In this document: in pieces, positions 1 to 9,180 of the stretch
Position numbering within the stretch: position 1 is the stretch's first letter
How the letters are laid out: every line of letters begins with the position of its first letter
NCBI GenBank assembly: GCA_029224465.1
Contig: JAQXUQ010000031.1
Span: 17,002 to 81,001 of the forward strand
Origin: Bacillota bacterium
GTDB taxonomy: Bacteria; Bacillota; Clostridia; Lachnospirales; Lachnospiraceae
Length of the DNA stretch: 64,000 nt
Reading direction: 5' to 3'
Made by a program: the position numbers and the translations under genes
The notes under the pieces: generated by a model
What the model was told of the DNA's origin: nothing
The model's input: only the letters and a program-made list of their open reading frames with translations
The model's database searches: none

Positions 1-787
1 ACCTCGGATCAATCCGCACCGCGTCGGCGCTGACCGGCAGCTCCGTCTCCGATGCCTCCATGCGATGCCCGCGCACGAGCAGCCGGTGCGTGTTGACACC
101 ATACGGTGTGCAGGTCACAAGCGTACAGTAATCTTTGTCGGGATCGATTGCGAGGTCACTCAGTTCATCCGGCAAAACAATCCTGATCTGATCCACCTCA
201 TACACCAGCGTCCGGTTTAATACCTGCAGTTGGAACGTGTCGCCTTCCTGCAGCTGGTCAAGGTCCGTGAAAAGTTTTGCGGACGGCAGCCCGCGGTGGC
301 CGGATATCACGCAGTGCGTTCCCTTGCCGCCGACCGGCAGCGACGAGCCTTCGATATGACCGATCGCAATTTCGAGAACCGCCGGGTCCGTTCCGTGATA
401 AACCGGCAGCTCAATGCCGATCTTCGGAATATTCACATAGCCCATAATACCGGTTCCGGTAACGTTGAGCGTGCGCTCGTACTCCGCCTTCTCTTCGTCG
501 GTCAGCAGAAAACGGTCGCCCGATTTCTTCGAAAGCTTCTCATTGTAGGCGCGGGCGGCGGACCAGAGGGCGTCGCTGTTTTGCCGGGTCATGTCGGATA
601 CCTGCTCGACATAGCCCGCGATCGCGCGCGACTGATGCATGTCGTTCCACCAGTCCGAGAAGGTCGGGTAGGCCATCATGACGACGCCGATTACAACGAC
701 CGCCGCCAAAAGAACATCCATCGCGATCGATACCCGTCTGCGCCAGTCCGGCTTTTTATGCTGCTGTTCTCCTTTGTTTTCTCTCAC
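1..787 (-). CDS. Class C (pilus-assembly) sortase, C-terminus cut by window edge
   Basis: Membrane-anchored transpeptidase that would cleave LPxTG signals and polymerise the pilin encoded just upstream. The visible frame has a basic start, one membrane segment (VLLAAVVVIGVVMMAYP), the sortase barrel with GTHCVISGHRG (catalytic His) and TLVTCTPYGVNTHR (catalytic Cys, about residue 226, codon 110-112), then RGHR after it. Class C sortases use the TLxTC motif and serve pili. The protein runs off base 1, so the second C-terminal membrane helix is not visible. A TGA just upstream limits the start. GTG at 787 keeps the basic residues before the helix; ATG at 721 would begin inside it. The gene is last in the pilus operon, 134 bp behind the major pilin, with a hairpin in between. 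Confidence 0.9.
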   Translation of the reverse strand, partial: MRENKGEQQHKKPDWRRRVSIAMDVLLAAVVVIGVVMMAYPTFSDWWNDMHQSRAIAGYVEQVSDMTRQNSDALWSAARAYNEKLSKKSGDRFLLTDEEKAEYERTLNVTGTGIMGYVNIPKIGIELPVYHGTDPAVLEIAIGHIEGSSLPVGGKGTHCVISGHRGLPSAKLFTDLDQLQEGDTFQLQVLNRTLVYEVDQIRIVLPDELSDLAIDPDKDYCTLVTCTPYGVNTHRLLVRGHRMEASETELPVSADAVRIDPR

Positions 788-857
788 AATTCGTCTGGGA
801 TCGTCCTTTCATCCCCGGGAAGGACCTGGCGCCGGCTTTCCGTTCCAGATGCTTCCC

Positions 858-890
858 GGAGATGAAGGGTGTCTTGCATCCTTCATCTCC
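858..890 (-). promoter_or_regulatory. Hairpin between pilin and sortase genes
   Basis: A perfect 11-bp inverted repeat (858-868 with 880-890, arm GGAGATGAAGG) has an 11-nt loop and lies 3' of the pilin stop. It has no U-tract, so it is more likely a processing or attenuation element that lowers sortase expression relative to pilin than a full terminator. This is inference from position. Confidence 0.5.
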
Positions 891-921
891 TGATTGAATG
901 ATCATTCTTGAAAACGCTGTG

Positions 922-2469
922 TTATCTGTTTCTCATTTTCTTCTTCAAAACAAGCACTGTGCCCGCCGTCACCGCAAGGATCGCGCCGCCGATGTAGAGG
1001 AGCTTTGTGCCGCTGCCGCCGGTCGAGGGGAGGGTGGAACCCTTTTTGTTGACGACGTCGGTGGTAAGGGAGCCATCGGCTGTTTTTGCAGTGAAGGTTA
1101 TCAGGCCAGTTGTAGCATCAGTTGTGCCATTTCCAGTAGTATTTGCTTCGAGACTAATGAGTTCCGGTTTATCTGCCGTTTCGTCATGTGTTGCCGAGAT
1201 TGTAAACTCGATCGGGGTGATGGTGTTGTAGCCGTCAGGCGTTGTCGTCTCGGTCAGTTTGTAGTCGCCGTCGTCGAGACCGGAGAACTCAAAAGTAATC
1301 TCTTCTCCTGCGGTAAAGGACTTAACATCTTTGTACTCAGTTTTACCATCTGTCGCCTTAACCTTCTTCTGAAGCTTGAAGGCTGCGCCCTTCAGGGATT
1401 TATTGTCCTGATCGACCTTGTTGACAACAACCTTATAGGTGAAAACAATGTTCTTGTCTTCCGGGGTCGTACCGGTCTCTCCTTCGCCACCCTTGTTCGG
1501 GTTGTTGGAGTAAGTCAGGTTGACGGTGTTCGGGTTGCCGGCGGAGCCGAGGACGGCGTTTTTGTTGAGCTGGGCTGTGTAGTTTACAACTACGGTTGTA
1601 TTCTTATCAAGCGTGACACCTTCGATTTCTTTCAGGTTGTTGCAGGTCCAAGTTACTGTCGTCGAGCCATTCTCATTCGGAGTAACAACCTCTTTAAAGG
1701 AACTGGTCACATCCTTTTCCCCGATTTTAATCGTTACGTTGTTGGCCGTGTAGGTGAGGCCTTTGCTCATTGTATCGGTGAACATGTACTTGTAAGTCTT
1801 GTAGTCTGCGATATTGTCCGGCATTGTACCTGTGATCTGGTAAGGGACGTCATCGCCAAAGTCGTAGTCCGCGGAATCTTGCCAGCCAGATGTTTCGCCA
1901 GTGCTGTCGTTCGTGTCTTTGACTTTCTTTTCGACGGTGGGGACATCGGACTTGATGGCAGCTTCTGTATCACCAACTACCTGCACGATGAACTTAGTAT
2001 AAGCGTCGGATGTATTTGCCTGCGTACCGTCTTTATCCTTGACGAGGTAGTAGCCGGCAGCAAGGCCGTCAATGACGGTGTTACCTTGTGTAGACTCAAC
2101 AGTCTTTGCGGAGATTGTCAGTTGAAGTCCATCCACAAATTCATCAAGTTTCTTCGTTCCATCAGTAAGTCCTTTTGCGACATCTTCTGCCTTCTCTGTT
2201 GAGCTGGCAGTGACGCCATTACCCCACTTCACATTGGAAAGGACCTTCTTACCTTCAGCGTTGGTTGAAAGGTCACCCGTAAAAATCTGATACACTTCGT
2301 AAGTATGCCCTGTAGACGTACCATTGAGTGTAAGCTTGTAAGTGGAAGTGGGTGCGTTACCGTTATTATTGCCCGCTGATGTTTCTTCCGCAAACGCAGT
2401 CATCCCCATCGCCATGACCATGACCAGCGATAATAGAATCGCCATGAAATGTCTTGTTAGTTTTTTCAT
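922..2469 (-). CDS. Major pilin subunit, LPxTG-anchored, isopeptide-forming
   Basis: Shaft subunit of a sortase-assembled pilus, covalently polymerised and wall-linked. The 515 residues show a signal peptide (1-27, ending TAFA), an N-terminal domain (about 40-170, TYEVYQIFTGDLS, typical of FimA/SpaH-type pilins), a likely pilin lysine in VPTVEKKVKD (176-185), a fimbrial isopeptide D2-type domain (about 205-335), and a Cna_B/SpaA-type domain (about 342-475) with E-box YKLTE (Glu 407). It ends in LPSTG (480-484), a membrane helix and a basic tail. The length fits the family. It lies between the tip adhesin and the sortase. AAGGGGG sits upstream of the ATG, and a 9-bp hairpin lies in the leader. 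Function is clear from motifs; the exact lysine and isopeptide partners are inferred. Confidence 0.92.
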   Translation of the reverse strand: MKKLTRHFMAILLSLVMVMAMGMTAFAEETSAGNNNGNAPTSTYKLTLNGTSTGHTYEVYQIFTGDLSTNAEGKKVLSNVKWGNGVTASSTEKAEDVAKGLTDGTKKLDEFVDGLQLTISAKTVESTQGNTVIDGLAAGYYLVKDKDGTQANTSDAYTKFIVQVVGDTEAAIKSDVPTVEKKVKDTNDSTGETSGWQDSADYDFGDDVPYQITGTMPDNIADYKTYKYMFTDTMSKGLTYTANNVTIKIGEKDVTSSFKEVVTPNENGSTTVTWTCNNLKEIEGVTLDKNTTVVVNYTAQLNKNAVLGSAGNPNTVNLTYSNNPNKGGEGETGTTPEDKNIVFTYKVVVNKVDQDNKSLKGAAFKLQKKVKATDGKTEYKDVKSFTAGEEITFEFSGLDDGDYKLTETTTPDGYNTITPIEFTISATHDETADKPELISLEANTTGNGTTDATTGLITFTAKTADGSLTTDVVNKKGSTLPSTGGSGTKLLYIGGAILAVTAGTVLVLKKKMRNR

Positions 2470-2496
2470 AAGAGTTTCCCCCTTGTTCAGCGGTAT

Positions 2497-2519
2497 CCGC
2501 CCGATGTTTTATCGGGCGG
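2497..2519 (-). promoter_or_regulatory. Leader hairpin upstream of major pilin
   Basis: A perfect 9-bp stem (CCGCCCGAT paired with ATCGGGCGG, loop 5 nt) lies about 28 bases before the pilin ATG on the minus strand. It is not followed by a U-run. It could stabilise the 5' end of a processed pilin mRNA. The gap 2470-2700 holds nothing else recognisable. Confidence 0.5.
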
Positions 2520-2700
2520 TGTTCCATAAAAATTGCTAAACTTAAATTGCACTATTAATGGCAGTTGATCCGGTCTGCCTCCCGGTAATTAACGTCTCTT
2601 TTACGGCTTCCAGTTGGGAAAGCTTTCATCCAGACCTGACTATCCTCCCTTCTCCAGCGTTCGCGTTTCGTAATAAAGGGATGTTCTTGAACTTTTCATC

Positions 2701-5700
2701 TTATAGTGAACCACCCCCTTTTCCCACTTTCCTGCTGATCAACAATTTCCTCGCTATAAGTGTTGTCCCTGCGAAAAGCAGAAGAAGTGCTCCTGTCCCT
2801 ATTAAAGGCAGCGTTCCGTTGCTACCGGTGGAAGGCAGGGTATAGGAAGAATCTTTCTGGTTGACAATTGCCTGACCATCTTCAGCGTATTTCAAATCCT
2901 GACCGGCTACTATGGATTCATCTGTATTTAATGCCCTGTATTTCGGTTCCATGTAACCGTTTACTTTTCCATCCTCCTTGACGAAATAATGCCAGCTTCC
3001 TGTGCATGTTTGATCTCCTTTATTTACTGTTCCAACAGAAGGTAATCCGGAAATCAAGTAGCTATTCTTACCGTCCTTTGTCAATAATTCGCAGTCAGGA
3101 TAGGAATTATTATGTTTAGTAACTTTGCTGGTAGTAAGTGTATATGTTGCATAAGCAGTTGCGTTCTCCAATACCTCCTTATTATTACCAAGCAACTCAC
3201 GATACAAAGTTACTTGAATTGATGTTCCAGATGGCCATTCTTGTTCAACGGTCCCATCACTCCATATCTTCGTGAATTTCAGTTTCTGTTCCTGACTGTT
3301 GGTAATCGTTCCTCCGTTACCCACTTCCTGTTTATCTGGAATGTATCCGGTTGCCGACGATACCTCTTTCACAGAATAGGATATTTCTTTCCCGCTTTGA
3401 TCATATTTATTAAGTTTTGTAAAATTCGCCTGCCATGCCGGGGATTCGTATTCGTCCTCTGTGCCATCCAGAGTGATTTTCTTCCCTGTTGGATTACCAT
3501 TTTGCAATAGTTCGAAAGTGCAGGAAGCACCGGCAGGCGGAGTGTTTGTTCCATCCGAATTTACCCATGCTTTCTTTGCAGAGATCGACTCTTCTTCCCG
3601 GGTGTTGGTAACAGTTAACGTTCCTTTTTGAATCTTTCCATTATTACTCGAATATGATGTTGTATATCCTGTGACTGAACCCTCCTCTACCCAGTAGTAA
3701 TATTTATTTCCGTTTTCATCGTCTAAGTTAAGCGGACCTACAGTAATACTATTCTTATTACTGCTATTCAGATCATAACTTCCGATTATTTCTTTCTGTC
3801 CAGCATCTTTGTACTGATCTGTTGGGGTGTACAGGAGGTCCTTGTAAATTTTATCCGGTGGATATGAAACATATACTGAATAAGTGGTGTCCTCTTTTGG
3901 ACTTCCCAACGCAATGGTATGATCTTTGTTGTTGTTGAACGTTATAGGTGTACCGTTATCTACTATGTACTGCTCATTATATTTTGAACGTACAGACAGG
4001 GCTACTTCCGTATCACTCTTGATATAAACCTCATTATGATAAAGTTCATTATGCCATTCCCGATTAGTCCAGACCTCCACAGTTACTTTCACCCCGCCGG
4101 GCTTGCGCGCCTGTCTGTATAAAGTAACATGTGCTGTTCCGGGATTAGCGTCATCTGTATGATCCGCGTTCAGCCATACTTTGTCGATTCTGATTCCGGT
4201 CTTTTCATTCGGGACATAAATCGTGCCGGAAGTACGAATGATGTTAACTTCCTCCTGTGTTACCCCGGAATGATCATATTGAGGAACCTCACTCCATATC
4301 TCCCAGTCAGATTTCGACTCCGATTCAAATTTTGCCCAGACAAAATAATATGGCTTGTTATTCAAGGAATAGGCATTGTTGGTGCCTAGGTTCGTCTCGG
4401 TAAGCTTATATAAGACTCCTTCTTCGAGTTTGTCATCAATTTTATTCAGATGAATTTGACCATTTTCATTTGTGGAAGCTTCCTTTATTGTCCTCCAGAC
4501 TGCTGCATTATTCTCATAGCCTTTATACTCCTCGAGTTTAAACGTTACTCCCTGTAATTTGATGTTGTAGTTTTCACTGTCAACTTTATATAGGTCAAGC
4601 TCCTTTCTGGATACCGTTGCTCCCGCTGTACTCTCAGCAAGCGCAAGTTTATTCTCAATGGAAGACTCCGCGACTCCGGAAAGTCTGGCCGAATTACTCA
4701 GCTGCGTAGCATTAATTCCCGGTGTCACACAGTACTCGTAATACACCACGCAAGGAACCTCATCCGGAAGCGTCAGGGTGAGTGTATGGGTCTTTTCCTC
4801 ATAGGAGAATCCATATCTGTTCGGGTCAATGAGAGCTCCGCAATGGTTCTCTCCTGCTGCATCATATGCATAAACCTTCAGCGAAGCAGGCTGAAAGTCC
4901 ATTTGCACATCCTTATCTCCTGATGTCAATTGATCCTGAAGTGTCAGGGTATCAGAACCTTTGACCAGATCTTCACCCTTCGGATTGACAGGGAGATAAT
5001 AAATCGCTTTTTTTACTCCTTTAACTCCCTCAACATCCGACAGCTGTCCGATCTTATCCAGCTTCTTAATCGTATGTTTGACATTTGTTGTAACGTCAGA
5101 AGTCAGATTTCCCCTTTGAACTGTGTTGGAATAGGGCTTCATTTCATTACGAATATCATTCCAGAATTGTCTATCCTCAATCGTCGCAGTATAGTAGAAC
5201 GCAATGCGGTAAGAATCCGTATAGGGTCTCTCATATCCATCAGACAAGGTGAAAGTAACTTTAGTTGTTCCATCCTTCTGGTTTTCTTCCGTTTTTGTTG
5301 TCACATGATCAGCTAATTTAAAATGCCAATCACCATTAAAGCCGCTCAGATCTTCACGTTGATCGTAATCATTTTCATAATAAACAACTTTTGTAAGTTT
5401 CCCAAACTTCATGCCGGAAGGAAGAGTATCAACAATCGTCTGTTCTCCTCCGGATTCTTTATTCAAGCGGATCAACACCCTGTAATACAGTATCATCCCG
5501 TTCTCAGAATATTCGATTTCCGGATCATTACAGGAATACGAAGTATCCGTGCCGCTGGTACTAACCTGTTTCGTCAGATCTCCATCCGGCTTTTTGCGAT
5601 CGTATTTTACCTCCGATTCATGGTTCGGAATGGCTGCTTTATTCTTGAAGGTCCATGTTGAACCATCTGGCTGACCATCTTCATCAACAATAGTGTCATA

Positions 5701-8700
5701 CTCGAGAGAAATATTTTTATGTCCTTTAAGCGTAGAAAGCGATGCATCCAGAAACTGAATCTGAAAACCAGTCAGCCTAGTATTGTCATCCATTTTGCTG
5801 ATATCAGATCCGGCAAGATCTAACAGTTTGTAATCTGTCCCATATTTCAATTTGTCGTTATTCTCTGTCCAGAGCATAAGCTCCTTAAGCAGAGCCGGAG
5901 TTGTGTAATGCCTTTCTGAAAGTGAGGTACTCCCATCCCATGCAGTCATCGTGTCTGTATAGAGAAGCTTTGAGAGATCAAGATCGCTTTCAGGAAGGTC
6001 AATTCTTGCCGTCCACTTGATTTTTTCTCCTGTTTCCGTCTGGTCATCGGTCCTGGAATACCACTTTGTGACATTATAAGTAGGATGGGATATGGTAATC
6101 TCTCCTGATTCGCCGGTATACTCCTTGCCATGGTTGTTATAGGTAACTTTGTTCTTTACCCTCGATGAAGTTCCCTCATTTCCCTTAGGCGCAGATGTTT
6201 CATACTCAATTTTATATTGCTCTCTTGAATATCCGGATGGAAATGTATAGTAACCATTTGCATCGAACGATCCTGTTCCTACCTGCGTGCCGTTTCCATC
6301 TTTAATGATAAAACTAAGCGGAAAAGTAATGTTAGATCCATCCCCCTCCGTTACAGTAAATACATCCTTCAGCGTTGTTCCGGCCAGATCCTGCTTATCT
6401 GGATTGTTAACAGTGATCGTCCATTTCAGCTTTCCAGTCTGATAATCCTGATACCCCTCTTTTCTTACAACCGGTTCATGAATGGTTGTCGTTGTATTAC
6501 CCCAGCCGGTGACATGACTATTCCATGCGCAGCAGTTGTTCGAAACGGAGGCGCTTCCGTCTGAAGACGTGATATTTCCTTCTACAGGGACTTCATAAAT
6601 CACATGATACTTATCTCCAGCCTGTAATTCCGGTAGATTGTCTATTTCAAGTTTCCCGTCACTAACTATAGGGGTTAAACCGCTGACGCCATGCTGCTCA
6701 TCATTTCGATAGACCCAGACCTTGCCCGTATCATAATTCGGAACATTGATACCGGACGCAGTCATGGAGTCAGTAAACCGAATGTCACCATCTGTACCTT
6801 TCGTCGTGGAGATCGTCACCTCATAGCGGATATAATGCTTCCCATCCTGATCTGTATAATAGCGTCCCGTTTTTTGTGTAGAAATATCATATTGATCCGT
6901 TGTTGTCTTAGGCTGAATAGTTACATGCGCATTAGCCCCAAAGTCGACGGTCACCGGATTATCAGAATTTGTATTATGTGCCGTACCTGTAAATTTAAGG
7001 CTTCCCTCAAAGGCTTGGGAAACATTATAGTCCTCGTTCAGGCTAAGTGTTATTGTCCCATCCGGACTAGCCGACATTGTCCCTATCTTTTGGCCTTTTT
7101 GTATCGCATCGCCCGTGGTCAATTCGCTGACGCCAATATATTGTGGATCCATTTTATAGGTCAGTACTTCGCCTTTATTCAGCTTTCCGCTTTCCACTTT
7201 ATAATTCAGTACAAATAATACATTGTCTCCATCTTTGATATTACTATTCGGATTCCATTTTCCGTTCCCATCCTTCGTATACGTTGTTACCGAGGTGATA
7301 TAATTTCCCAACTTATTTTCCTGCTCATCCTTCACCTCCACCTCATACCTGCTTCCATCTTTCATGCCGATGGTAAGCTTCTCAGTAGACGTAAACGGCT
7401 TCCTGCTCTCCAGCTCCCAGTCCCCGTCCTTCTTCGTCACGGTCACAAGGCTGCTGTCGGAGAAGGTAACGTCATCGACATCCGCGATATCAAAATCTTT
7501 GTCCTGCTTTGTGTCGCGCAGACCGAGCTGGTCCGCCAGCGCCGACAGCAGGATGCTGCTGCCGCCCCGGATCGAATACGTATACCCGCTGAAAGTAAAA
7601 TCGACCGTATAAACGATGGCATAAACCGAGAAAGCATCGGATTCGAAGGAAACGGTGTCGGCGCCGTTTGTTTTGCCGGCGACAACGTCCGCGCTGCCCT
7701 CATTGTCAACATGCACAACATGCGCTTTCTCCGCAATGTCCAGAACATCCGACACCATCCTCACCCGAATCGGCTTCGCCGGCTCGACCGCGGTGCCGTC
7801 CTTCTTTATGAACTTGATGTCAACAGCCGCTGCCGCACCTTTTCCGCCGGCCGCGCGGATCGCCCGGTCCAGCACATCCTGATTCGTGACCGCCGCGACG
7901 GTCATCGTTGTTCCTTCTTCGAACGTTCCCTCGTCCGCGTCCACCAGCACCCGGACGCTGCCGTTTTCCGTCGCTGCCTTTTCATCAAACGAAACGGCGG
8001 GCATCGGCACTTCTTCTTTGGAGACAGTCTCGGTCACCGTCTTCCGCACAATCTGCGCCAAAACAACACCCTCCGGCAGCTCCCCCGCAAACGCGGCTTT
8101 GGTGCAGGCGCCGGTGCTATCTGTGGACAGCGTTACAGAGTCTTCGTTGGTGATGTCGTTCAGGCTGCTTCCGGAAAATGTGTAAATCTTCCATGAAGTC
8201 TCATATTTTGTCGTTCTGGCGACGGTCGTGCCATTGCCCGCAGTCTGCTCCTCTTTGGATGCATAGCCGGCATCATTCAGACCGTCCGTAAATTCAGCTG
8301 TGAATCTGATTTCTCCGTCCACGTAAGCATCGCTGCCGTCTTCATTCTCCGGCGCCAGCTGCAGGGCATGGAACCCCGCAATGCTGAAAGTCGTGCTGTC
8401 TGTATCATTCTGTGACACCAGATCTCTGAGCGAGCGCTCTGCTGCCGCAGAATCACTGTCATCAAAGGCTTCCGCAGAAAGTGTCATTCCCGCCGGAAAA
8501 GCATTCCCGTCCGCACGCACCGCCGCAATCCTCATACGGCTGTCTTCAAAGGCAAGTTCCGACTGCGTAGCTGCTTCTTCCCCGCCTGCATTTTCTGTGA
8601 TTTCTTCTTCCGAATCAGCGGCGTCCGCTTCGGCAGTCGTATTCTCCAGCGCAGCATTCGAATCGGCATTCTCATCCGTCCGTGCGGCGGCATCCGGATC

Positions 8701-9150
8701 GGCATTCTCATCCATCCGTGCGGCAGTGTTCAGATCGACAGACTGCGCGTCCGTCCGGCTTGCGCCCTGCTCTGTACGCTGTTCTGCAGCCTGTCCGGCG
8801 GTCTGCGCGCCGTTCTGACTGTCATCCTGCGGCGCAGAAATGTTTTCCGTCTGCATAGAATTTTGCGCATCGGCCTGATTCTGTTCATCAGCCTGATTCT
8901 GTGCATCGCCGATAAGCTGATCTTCCTTCGTTAGAGAATCAACCGGAGCGGCTGCGGAGGCGGCGTCCTGCATGTTTTGCACGACTTCTCCGGAAGTATC
9001 CTCCGTCAGCGCCGTCGCCGGGCTCGCCAAAATCGTCGAAGTAACCAGCACTGCCATCAGACTCAGCACCAGCAGGAGTCTGCGTCTGTTTCTGCGTTTT
9101 TTGTTCCGGCTCAGTCTGTCTCGAATTTCATGATTCAGATCAGCATTCAT
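2701..9150 (-). CDS. Giant LPxTG pilus tip adhesin with Cna_B repeats
   Basis: A 2149-residue surface protein, probably the pilus tip or ancillary subunit. A basic N-terminus precedes a signal or anchor helix (about 24-47). Next is an acidic Ala/Asn/Asp/Gln-rich spacer (about 48-200) with short repeats such as QNQAD and MDENAD. The central part (about 200-1500) has many beta-rich modules resembling isopeptide D2 and adhesin folds. C-terminal SpaA/Cna_B-type domains start near 1520, 1655, 1856 and 1957 (YKLTETN, IRIDKVW, ISAKKAW, LKFTKIW). It ends in LPSTG (2105-2109), a helix and a basic tail. AAGGAG precedes the ATG, and the signal peptidase gene lies 30 bp upstream. Base composition changes inside the gene: about 7,350-9,150 is GC-rich while 2,701-7,350 is clearly AT-richer. 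The ligand is unknown. Confidence 0.9.
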   Translation of the reverse strand: MNADLNHEIRDRLSRNKKRRNRRRLLLVLSLMAVLVTSTILASPATALTEDTSGEVVQNMQDAASAAAPVDSLTKEDQLIGDAQNQADEQNQADAQNSMQTENISAPQDDSQNGAQTAGQAAEQRTEQGASRTDAQSVDLNTAARMDENADPDAAARTDENADSNAALENTTAEADAADSEEEITENAGGEEAATQSELAFEDSRMRIAAVRADGNAFPAGMTLSAEAFDDSDSAAAERSLRDLVSQNDTDSTTFSIAGFHALQLAPENEDGSDAYVDGEIRFTAEFTDGLNDAGYASKEEQTAGNGTTVARTTKYETSWKIYTFSGSSLNDITNEDSVTLSTDSTGACTKAAFAGELPEGVVLAQIVRKTVTETVSKEEVPMPAVSFDEKAATENGSVRVLVDADEGTFEEGTTMTVAAVTNQDVLDRAIRAAGGKGAAAAVDIKFIKKDGTAVEPAKPIRVRMVSDVLDIAEKAHVVHVDNEGSADVVAGKTNGADTVSFESDAFSVYAIVYTVDFTFSGYTYSIRGGSSILLSALADQLGLRDTKQDKDFDIADVDDVTFSDSSLVTVTKKDGDWELESRKPFTSTEKLTIGMKDGSRYEVEVKDEQENKLGNYITSVTTYTKDGNGKWNPNSNIKDGDNVLFVLNYKVESGKLNKGEVLTYKMDPQYIGVSELTTGDAIQKGQKIGTMSASPDGTITLSLNEDYNVSQAFEGSLKFTGTAHNTNSDNPVTVDFGANAHVTIQPKTTTDQYDISTQKTGRYYTDQDGKHYIRYEVTISTTKGTDGDIRFTDSMTASGINVPNYDTGKVWVYRNDEQHGVSGLTPIVSDGKLEIDNLPELQAGDKYHVIYEVPVEGNITSSDGSASVSNNCCAWNSHVTGWGNTTTTIHEPVVRKEGYQDYQTGKLKWTITVNNPDKQDLAGTTLKDVFTVTEGDGSNITFPLSFIIKDGNGTQVGTGSFDANGYYTFPSGYSREQYKIEYETSAPKGNEGTSSRVKNKVTYNNHGKEYTGESGEITISHPTYNVTKWYSRTDDQTETGEKIKWTARIDLPESDLDLSKLLYTDTMTAWDGSTSLSERHYTTPALLKELMLWTENNDKLKYGTDYKLLDLAGSDISKMDDNTRLTGFQIQFLDASLSTLKGHKNISLEYDTIVDEDGQPDGSTWTFKNKAAIPNHESEVKYDRKKPDGDLTKQVSTSGTDTSYSCNDPEIEYSENGMILYYRVLIRLNKESGGEQTIVDTLPSGMKFGKLTKVVYYENDYDQREDLSGFNGDWHFKLADHVTTKTEENQKDGTTKVTFTLSDGYERPYTDSYRIAFYYTATIEDRQFWNDIRNEMKPYSNTVQRGNLTSDVTTNVKHTIKKLDKIGQLSDVEGVKGVKKAIYYLPVNPKGEDLVKGSDTLTLQDQLTSGDKDVQMDFQPASLKVYAYDAAGENHCGALIDPNRYGFSYEEKTHTLTLTLPDEVPCVVYYEYCVTPGINATQLSNSARLSGVAESSIENKLALAESTAGATVSRKELDLYKVDSENYNIKLQGVTFKLEEYKGYENNAAVWRTIKEASTNENGQIHLNKIDDKLEEGVLYKLTETNLGTNNAYSLNNKPYYFVWAKFESESKSDWEIWSEVPQYDHSGVTQEEVNIIRTSGTIYVPNEKTGIRIDKVWLNADHTDDANPGTAHVTLYRQARKPGGVKVTVEVWTNREWHNELYHNEVYIKSDTEVALSVRSKYNEQYIVDNGTPITFNNNKDHTIALGSPKEDTTYSVYVSYPPDKIYKDLLYTPTDQYKDAGQKEIIGSYDLNSSNKNSITVGPLNLDDENGNKYYYWVEEGSVTGYTTSYSSNNGKIQKGTLTVTNTREEESISAKKAWVNSDGTNTPPAGASCTFELLQNGNPTGKKITLDGTEDEYESPAWQANFTKLNKYDQSGKEISYSVKEVSSATGYIPDKQEVGNGGTITNSQEQKLKFTKIWSDGTVEQEWPSGTSIQVTLYRELLGNNKEVLENATAYATYTLTTSKVTKHNNSYPDCELLTKDGKNSYLISGLPSVGTVNKGDQTCTGSWHYFVKEDGKVNGYMEPKYRALNTDESIVAGQDLKYAEDGQAIVNQKDSSYTLPSTGSNGTLPLIGTGALLLLFAGTTLIARKLLISRKVGKGGGSL

Positions 9151-9180
9151 TTAATAACTCCTTCAAAATCGCGCACGCCG

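Noticed and set aside
230..2845. Long plus-strand frames over the sortase, pilin and adhesin
   Set aside because: They lie opposite genes with clear protein motifs and have no ribosome sites; antisense shadows.
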